From a virus, in the IMG/VR virus record IMGVR_UViG_3300032282_003034, positions 1 through 24,531 of that record: a stretch of DNA of 24,531 nt, one strand, 5' to 3'. A program made the translations under genes and the position numbers. Below are positions 19,551 through 24,531 of this stretch, one piece after another. Positions within the stretch are counted from its first letter, which is position 1. Every line of letters begins with the position of its first letter. Below the pieces are notes generated by a model. The model searched no databases, had not been told where the DNA came from, and saw nothing but the letters and a program-made list of their open reading frames with translations.

Positions 19551-20486
19551 ATGCCGGCTGGAAGATTTCCTAATATTGCAGCACAGTTACGTGGCGCTAT
19601 TGCAAGAAACCCAGGAGCAGCTCGTTTCCTTCTTAGAGTAGTCGGTAGCGCTGGTGTTCTTGCAATTGCCGCTAATTATGAATCATCAAGATTATCAGAA
19701 GAATTTCAAGAACCACTTCAATTCCCTCTTGATCTAACAGTAGGTGAAGGCGGTAAATATTTTATGTCTTTAAGATTTGTTAAATATGTAAAAAGATCTA
19801 TAGATGAACAAAAATTTGTTGTTGACCAAGGGAATATACTTTTACCAATACCTGATAATTTAAATGAAACTACAAGTTTAAATTATGCTAATGAATCATT
19901 AGGGCCTTTATTAGGTTCAGCTGTTGAAGCATCACAAACAAATGATTACCCTGGAACAGCACTTAGTAAACTTGTATTTGGTGCTTCAACTGCTGCAGCT
20001 CAAGCTGTAGCACAAGCAGCAGGTGGTAAACCTTTAATTAATGCTGCCAGTGCTATATCTGGTGTAGCAGTTAATCCTTTTTTTACATCTGTTTTTAAAA
20101 ATCCAGAATTTAGATCACATACATTTACCTGGAAATTATATCCAAAAAATGAAGCTGAATCTGAAGTAATAAAGCGTATAACTGATTCAATCAAATATCA
20201 TATATTACCAGCAATAACTAATACATCAGGTGTTTTATTTGAATATCCAGAAATGCTTCTTGTTAAATTACATCCAAATGATGAATACACATACAAATTT
20301 AAACCTTGTGTGGTTAAGTCATTTACAGCAAATTATGCACCAAGCGGTGCACCATCATTTTATTCTGGTCCTAAAGCCGCACCAACAGCAGTTCAGATTT
20401 CAATGCAATTACAAGAAATTGAATATCTTACAAAATATGATTATCAAGCAGGAAAAAATATTCCTGTTCCTTTTGAACAACCATAA
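19551..20486 (+). CDS. 48: gp48/gp54-like baseplate tail-tube cap/initiator
   Basis: 311 residues. The C-terminal half has FRSHTFTWKLYPKNEAESE, IKYHILPAITN, FEYPEMLLVKLHPNDEYTYKFKPCVVKSFTANYAPSG and APTAVQISMQLQEIEYLTKYDY, the pattern I recall for baseplate tube-cap proteins (gp48) of cyanophage-type T4-like viruses. gp48 and gp54 form successive layers between baseplate hub and tail tube; they are alike and I cannot firmly separate them, so the symbol is tentative. The N-terminal ~60 residues are basic and Ala-rich, with an LLRVVGSAGVLAIAAN hydrophobic stretch. First gene of the rightward late operon. gp53 follows 12 bases after. Confidence 0.75.
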   Translation: MPAGRFPNIAAQLRGAIARNPGAARFLLRVVGSAGVLAIAANYESSRLSEEFQEPLQFPLDLTVGEGGKYFMSLRFVKYVKRSIDEQKFVVDQGNILLPIPDNLNETTSLNYANESLGPLLGSAVEASQTNDYPGTALSKLVFGASTAAAQAVAQAAGGKPLINAASAISGVAVNPFFTSVFKNPEFRSHTFTWKLYPKNEAESEVIKRITDSIKYHILPAITNTSGVLFEYPEMLLVKLHPNDEYTYKFKPCVVKSFTANYAPSGAPSFYSGPKAAPTAVQISMQLQEIEYLTKYDYQAGKNIPVPFEQP

Positions 20487-20498
20487 TAGTATTTAAAA

Positions 20499-21377
20499 AT
20501 GCCAGAAAAATATTTTGAAAAATTTAAATTAATACAGTATTCAAATACCGTTGCTATTGATATCACGCAACGTGTTAAAGTTTTAAGTAATGCTTACAAT
20601 AATCCAAATCTATACTATCTTGATAATATCAGACCATATGAACGTGCAGATAATTTAGCATTCAATTATTATGACGATCAATACATGTCTTGGATCTTAT
20701 ATCTTACTAATGGTATTATTGACCCTTACTATGATTGGAATTTGGATCAAGATACTTTTAAAAATTTTATAGTAAAAAAATACGGCACACTTGAAAATGC
20801 CGTATCTAAAATTAAATATTATAGAAATAATTGGTATAATAATCAACAACAGATATCAGTTTCTTCTTATAACAATTTAAATGAGAATCTTAAACAGTAT
20901 TATGAACCAGTCTACTTAGATGAATTAAAAAGTTCTACGGTATATTCATACAAAAGAAGACGTATAGATTGGAAACATAACACAAATGCTGTATCCAAAT
21001 ACAATATTGCAAATGGATCACTGTTTACAACCGATGAAATTGTTAATGTAGTATTTGATACTAATAATCTCGGTCAAGGCCAAATAAAATTTTCCAATGC
21101 ATCAGTTGTAATATTACAACATTTAAGTGGCGTAACTACTTCAGGTACTATTACTGCTAATAGTTATTTGTATGGTACTGAAAGCAAAACAAACACAGCT
21201 TTTACAACAGCAACTTCTATAGCAAATAATATAAGTGCAATTGAATCTAGCTATTGGAGCCCGGTTACTTATTATGAACATGAAAATGAAATAAATGTTA
21301 ATAATATGTCAATAAAAATTTTAGAAAAATCTTATAGTACTAGAATATCTAAAGAATTAAAAAGGTTATTAAAATAA
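20499..21377 (+). CDS. 53: gp53-like baseplate wedge protein
   Basis: 292 residues (T4 gp53: 196). The first 120 residues hold NPNLYYLDNIRPYERADNLAF and YYDDQYMSWILYLTNGIIDPYYDWNLD, matching the gp53 pattern of D.IRP..LS...Y....YYW..Y..N.I.DP (recalled). T4 gp53 joins wedges into the baseplate. Residues ~150-240 (SLFTTDEIVNVVFDTNNLGQ to SYLYGTESKTNT) look like a beta-rich insertion that marine phages carry and T4 lacks. Very AT-rich and Asn/Tyr-rich. No clear ribosome site, so translation may be coupled to the upstream gene. Confidence 0.85.
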   Translation: MPEKYFEKFKLIQYSNTVAIDITQRVKVLSNAYNNPNLYYLDNIRPYERADNLAFNYYDDQYMSWILYLTNGIIDPYYDWNLDQDTFKNFIVKKYGTLENAVSKIKYYRNNWYNNQQQISVSSYNNLNENLKQYYEPVYLDELKSSTVYSYKRRRIDWKHNTNAVSKYNIANGSLFTTDEIVNVVFDTNNLGQGQIKFSNASVVILQHLSGVTTSGTITANSYLYGTESKTNTAFTTATSIANNISAIESSYWSPVTYYEHENEINVNNMSIKILEKSYSTRISKELKRLLK

Positions 21378-21378
21378 T

Positions 21379-22611
21379 ATGTCGCTTAACTATCAATCTG
21401 GTGATTTTACAATTGAAACAATGGCGATTGTTTCAGAAAGAGCAATATTAGATATTTCTAATATTTTTATAAGTGCTTCAATATATGAAAGCATTTTTAC
21501 ACCAGGAACAGTGTGTGATATTGAAGTATTTGACACACAAGATTACTTAGGTAAAATACAATTATTGGGCGATGAGGTGGTGTTATTTACAATAAGTATA
21601 CCTGGTACTGTTGTTGGTAATTTTCGTTTTGCTTTATATGAACTTGGTGAACTTGAAATGACTGGAGCACAGAAAGGTAAGAAGTATAAACTTAAATGTG
21701 TTTCTGAAGAAGCAATGTATGCCAAAACAAATTATGTGCAAAAAAGCTATAATCAGCAGCTTTGTTCTGACATGATTGAAGATATACATACAGAATATTT
21801 AAAAAGTCAAAAGCCTATTACTGTTGAAAAAACTAAAACACCACAAAACATAGTTGTTCCACACATGAACCCATTTAGAGCAATTGAGATGGTTAGAAAA
21901 AGATCAGTCTCTGCTGAAAATGATTCATCACTTTATGTTTTTTTTGAAAATAGAGAGAATGAGCAACAAACTTATAATTTTGTTACAATAGAAAATTTAT
22001 TTAAAAAAGATCCAATTAAAAGTTTTAAACAATCAGCATTGAATATTGATTTTACAGCCAGAGAAGATGATAATATTCTTTCTTATAAAATTCCTACACA
22101 GTTTAAATCAATCGAAAATATTCAATATGGTGGACCAAGAAGAGTTACAACTTTTAATTTCACCACATGGAATTTTGAATCAAAAGATATTGAAGCACCA
22201 GTAGGTGAATTAGGTGGTGATATTTCAAATATCACTGAAGGGTTCAAAAATAAATATTATAATAATACAAAAATACCGCCACAAACAATGATACCTATAG
22301 ATATTTCGCAAAGACCGGTCACCAATATACCTGAACACACTGCTAATATGCAAGTTTATTTGGCTGCATTAATGCAAAATGCAATGAAAATTAGAGTACC
22401 AGGCGATACATTATTATCTGCCGGTCAAATAATTGAATGTACTATTCCAAACAAAAAGGGTTTAACAGGAACACAAGGCGAAGATCCATTAATGACAGGT
22501 AATTTTTTAATTTCAAGGATACATCATAAAATTGGTGAATTTGGTGAGAGACCAAGATATACATGTGTAATTGAATGTATTAAAGGCGCATATGGCGAAC
22601 AAGGGGATTAA
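21379..22611 (+). CDS. gp27-like baseplate hub protein
   Basis: 410 residues. The N-terminus YQSGDFTIETMAIVSERAILDISNIFISASIYESIFTPGTVCDIEVFDTQDYL and later KLKCVSEEAMYAK, IVVPHMNPFRAIEMVRKRS and FLISRIHHKIGEFGERPRYTCVIECIKG fit the phage hub family (gp27/VgrG-D type), which forms the trimeric ring that holds gp5. The hub role also follows from position directly before the gp5-type gene. I am confident of the family layout but not of a T4 orthologue, so no symbol is given. It starts one base after the gp53 stop (TAAT-ATG). Confidence 0.7.
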   Translation: MSLNYQSGDFTIETMAIVSERAILDISNIFISASIYESIFTPGTVCDIEVFDTQDYLGKIQLLGDEVVLFTISIPGTVVGNFRFALYELGELEMTGAQKGKKYKLKCVSEEAMYAKTNYVQKSYNQQLCSDMIEDIHTEYLKSQKPITVEKTKTPQNIVVPHMNPFRAIEMVRKRSVSAENDSSLYVFFENRENEQQTYNFVTIENLFKKDPIKSFKQSALNIDFTAREDDNILSYKIPTQFKSIENIQYGGPRRVTTFNFTTWNFESKDIEAPVGELGGDISNITEGFKNKYYNNTKIPPQTMIPIDISQRPVTNIPEHTANMQVYLAALMQNAMKIRVPGDTLLSAGQIIECTIPNKKGLTGTQGEDPLMTGNFLISRIHHKIGEFGERPRYTCVIECIKGAYGEQGD

Positions 22612-22617
22612 TTAAAT

Positions 22618-24183
22618 ATGAGTGAAAGCAGATCATTAGGTCAACCAGTTGGTTGGTGGGTTGGAATTGTTACTAATGTAATGGACCCACATCGTTCTGG
22701 TAGAGTTCAAGTTCGTGTTTTTGGTCGGCATGATGATAAAATTAATATCCCTGATCAACATCTACCATGGGCTCAGGTCATGCAGTCTGCTACATCTGCG
22801 GCACTTGGTAGAATAGGTACTGCGCCGGTTGGTCTTGTAGTAGGATCACGTGTGGTTGGTATGTGGGCCGATCATGATTATCAATATCCAATTATTCAAG
22901 GCACGATTGGTAAAGCAGGCGATGCAAAATCTGGAAGTACTTCAGGTGGTGCACCAGAAATTGATATTACTGTAGGCAGTATTCCTGCAGCATCTCAACA
23001 ATCAGTTTCTAATCCTTATAGTGTATTAAATCCTAACAGAATTTCTATAGATCAAATTGATGGCGGACAAGAACAGGGTCTAGTTGATAGTGTTAAAGTT
23101 GATGATGGCATTGTAATGACTAAACAAGTAGAAGAAGGTATGTATTATGCTGATGTACCTACTATTGCTTCTGCTGAAAAAGGCACAGAAGAAGATGTTT
23201 TACAAATTTTTAGAAAAGTAGATCCACAAGGTAAAATTTCTGTTCTTCCTTGCTTACCGTTTAATGCATTACAGATTAATATTCAATTAGACTTAACAAG
23301 TCTAATTAGTGGCATTGTTGGTATAGTTGCTAATGCCATCAGAAATGCAATTCTAGAATTAGCAAGAAAACTTGGTATTCAAAAAATATTAGCAGCATTG
23401 AATGAAGCTGCTTATGCTATTAATAGTGTTAGAAAACTAATAGATGCATTAGCAAGAACACAAATTTGTGGTATTAGTGTATTAAATAATGGTACTGCTG
23501 CATCAGCTGATTTAGCTCTAGCACAAGCTGTGAGTAGTATCAATGGCATCACAGGTTATACTAGAGGCGCATTGAATTATGTTAAATCATCTTCATTAGA
23601 TCGTGATATTACAGGTATATTAAATATTCCATTAGCTAGAGTACCTGTAGTTTCATTCTCACCTCTTGGTGGTGTTCAAGTAGAACCTCCTATTGGTTAT
23701 ATACAAGAATATTATTCTTACAATAATGATCCATATCCTGGTTACATACGTTGGGTTGATCCAATGAATATTGGTAACCCTATCTATACTCTTAGAAATG
23801 GTCAACCTAATTTTGGTTCTGCACAACAACATACTCAATATGCAACACAACAAGCATTAGTAACTTCACTTGGTTCTGAATTTGTAAAAGGTTCTATTTC
23901 TGGACCTGGTTTGGTTAGTGCAATTCAAGGATCAATGAATTTTGCAAAAGCATTTGGCGCTGCCAAAGCAATGGGAAATGGTTATAGTATTGGTTCACTT
24001 ATTAGTATGGCTGCTAGTTTGATTCCTTTATTAGTACAAGGCGTATCATCTGTATTAAATCCTAAAGTATCTGTATCTATAGTTGGCGATAAGGGTGCTT
24101 TTAATTCATTAGGTAGAGATTTTATGCAGAAACAAGCTATGATGTCTAGAAGATCACAGCTTCTATTTGTTGGAGTGACTTAA
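22618..24183 (+). CDS. 5: gp5-type baseplate hub protein, OB-fold, no lysozyme
   Basis: 521 residues. Residues 1-105 (PVGWWVGIVTNVMDPHRSGRVQVRVFGRHDDKINIPDQHLPWAQVM and GLVVGSRVVGMWADHDYQYPIIQGTIG) are the gp5/VgrG OB-fold. The rest (~105-521) has no lysozyme motif; it includes an amphipathic stretch around residues 225-275 (QINIQLDLTSLISGIVGIVAN) and a Gly-rich C-terminus. T4 gp5 has OB-fold, lysozyme and beta-helical needle in one chain; here lysozyme and needle are elsewhere. Ribosome site GGGGA lies about ten bases upstream. The spike gene starts at the next base after the stop. Confidence 0.85.
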   Translation: MSESRSLGQPVGWWVGIVTNVMDPHRSGRVQVRVFGRHDDKINIPDQHLPWAQVMQSATSAALGRIGTAPVGLVVGSRVVGMWADHDYQYPIIQGTIGKAGDAKSGSTSGGAPEIDITVGSIPAASQQSVSNPYSVLNPNRISIDQIDGGQEQGLVDSVKVDDGIVMTKQVEEGMYYADVPTIASAEKGTEEDVLQIFRKVDPQGKISVLPCLPFNALQINIQLDLTSLISGIVGIVANAIRNAILELARKLGIQKILAALNEAAYAINSVRKLIDALARTQICGISVLNNGTAASADLALAQAVSSINGITGYTRGALNYVKSSSLDRDITGILNIPLARVPVVSFSPLGGVQVEPPIGYIQEYYSYNNDPYPGYIRWVDPMNIGNPIYTLRNGQPNFGSAQQHTQYATQQALVTSLGSEFVKGSISGPGLVSAIQGSMNFAKAFGAAKAMGNGYSIGSLISMAASLIPLLVQGVSSVLNPKVSVSIVGDKGAFNSLGRDFMQKQAMMSRRSQLLFVGVT

Positions 24184-24184
24184 T

Positions 24185-24531
24185 ATGTCGGATGATCCAG
24201 AAAATAGAAGACACCCTGAATCAAAATTTGATACTGATTATCCTTATAATCAAGCTACAATGACAAGGGGTGGTCATGAATTTCATATTAATGATGCACC
24301 AGGTAAAGAAAGTTTAAAAGTTGGACATACTAAAGGTACATATGTTGAACTAGAAAGTGATGGTGGATGGAAACAGACTGTTCAAGGAAAAACAAGTCTA
24401 TATCATAAAGATGGTGTAACTCTTACATCGGATGGGCAAGTTGATTTTAAAATTGCTGGTAATTATTCACTAAATGTAAATAATTCAGTTTATGAAGCAA
24501 TGGCTGGTTATAAAGTACTTGGCATCAAAGG
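24185..24531 (+). CDS. baseplate spike/needle protein (partial)
   Basis: Starts MSDDPENRRHPESKFDTDYP one base after the gp5 stop and runs off the window after 115 codons. The part seen has ATMTRGGHEFHINDAPGKES, then VGHTKGTYVELESDGGWKQTVQGKTSLYHKDGVTLTSDGQVDFKI, a repeating short-strand pattern of a beta-helical needle with GHE.H.ND.PG.E at the start, as in gp5C/VgrG-like spikes. It should form the membrane-piercing tip below the hub. In T4 this is the C-terminal domain of gp5; a separate gene is the difference. Confidence 0.7.
   Translation, partial: MSDDPENRRHPESKFDTDYPYNQATMTRGGHEFHINDAPGKESLKVGHTKGTYVELESDGGWKQTVQGKTSLYHKDGVTLTSDGQVDFKIAGNYSLNVNNSVYEAMAGYKVLGIK

Overview
The window is part of the genome of a T4-like (myovirus) phage. 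The evidence is a set of recognisable T4-type genes in T4-like arrangement: late-transcription factor gp33, helicase loader gp59 and single-strand DNA-binding protein gp32 in that order; head-completion nuclease gp4; baseplate proteins gp26, gp51, gp48/54, gp53, a gp27-like hub and a gp5-like hub; and T4-type late promoter boxes (TATAAATA). The DNA is AT-rich. The host is probably a marine-type alphaproteobacterium. That is inferred from resemblance to marine T4-like phage proteins and from two host-type genes (TAXI-like periplasmic protein and small DUF6524-like membrane protein); all family names here come from memory, not a search.

Layout. (1) 1-7000, rightward: small early-type genes, most with their own sigma70-like promoter (TTGAC-N16/17-TATAAT-like). 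They include a self-contained unit of a secreted TAXI-like binding protein plus a four-helix membrane protein closed by two tandem terminators; a DUF932 gene followed by a conserved pair (an 'AQGD' protein and a DUF6745-like protein); and a 389-residue conserved phage protein. (2) 6930-7111: a promoter, an 82-nt tRNA-like gene with an Arg(UCU)-type anticodon arm but no D arm, then an orphan 3' tRNA half; both end in encoded CCA. (3) 7128-9924, rightward: a compact, overlapping set leading to gp33, gp59 and gp32. gp32 has its own late promoter and a structured, then unstructured, leader suggestive of autoregulation. (4) A bidirectional terminator at 9931-9960. (5) 9959-19503, leftward late operon: gp4, a conserved protein, a gp19-like tube protein, gp26 with gp51 joined by an apparent -1 frameshift site, a holin-like membrane protein, a GH24 muramidase protein, and a 1719-residue mosaic protein with glycine zipper, Thr/Pro/Ala/Ser/Asn repeats and an M15-type peptidase domain. 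(6) 19514-19539: back-to-back late promoters. (7) 19551-24531, rightward late operon: gp48/54-like, gp53, gp27-like, gp5 OB-fold hub, and a separate spike gene running off the end.

How it works together: the left part is early and accessory, the middle supplies the replication/late-transcription switch, and the right part builds the tail baseplate and carries wall-degrading functions. The T4 gp5 functions (OB hub, lysozyme, spike) are on separate genes here. The most notable items are the gp26/gp51 frameshift arrangement, the promoter-to-terminator accessory unit encoding a periplasmic binding protein, the D-arm-less tRNA, the giant repeat/peptidase protein, and a cysteine-free gp32.
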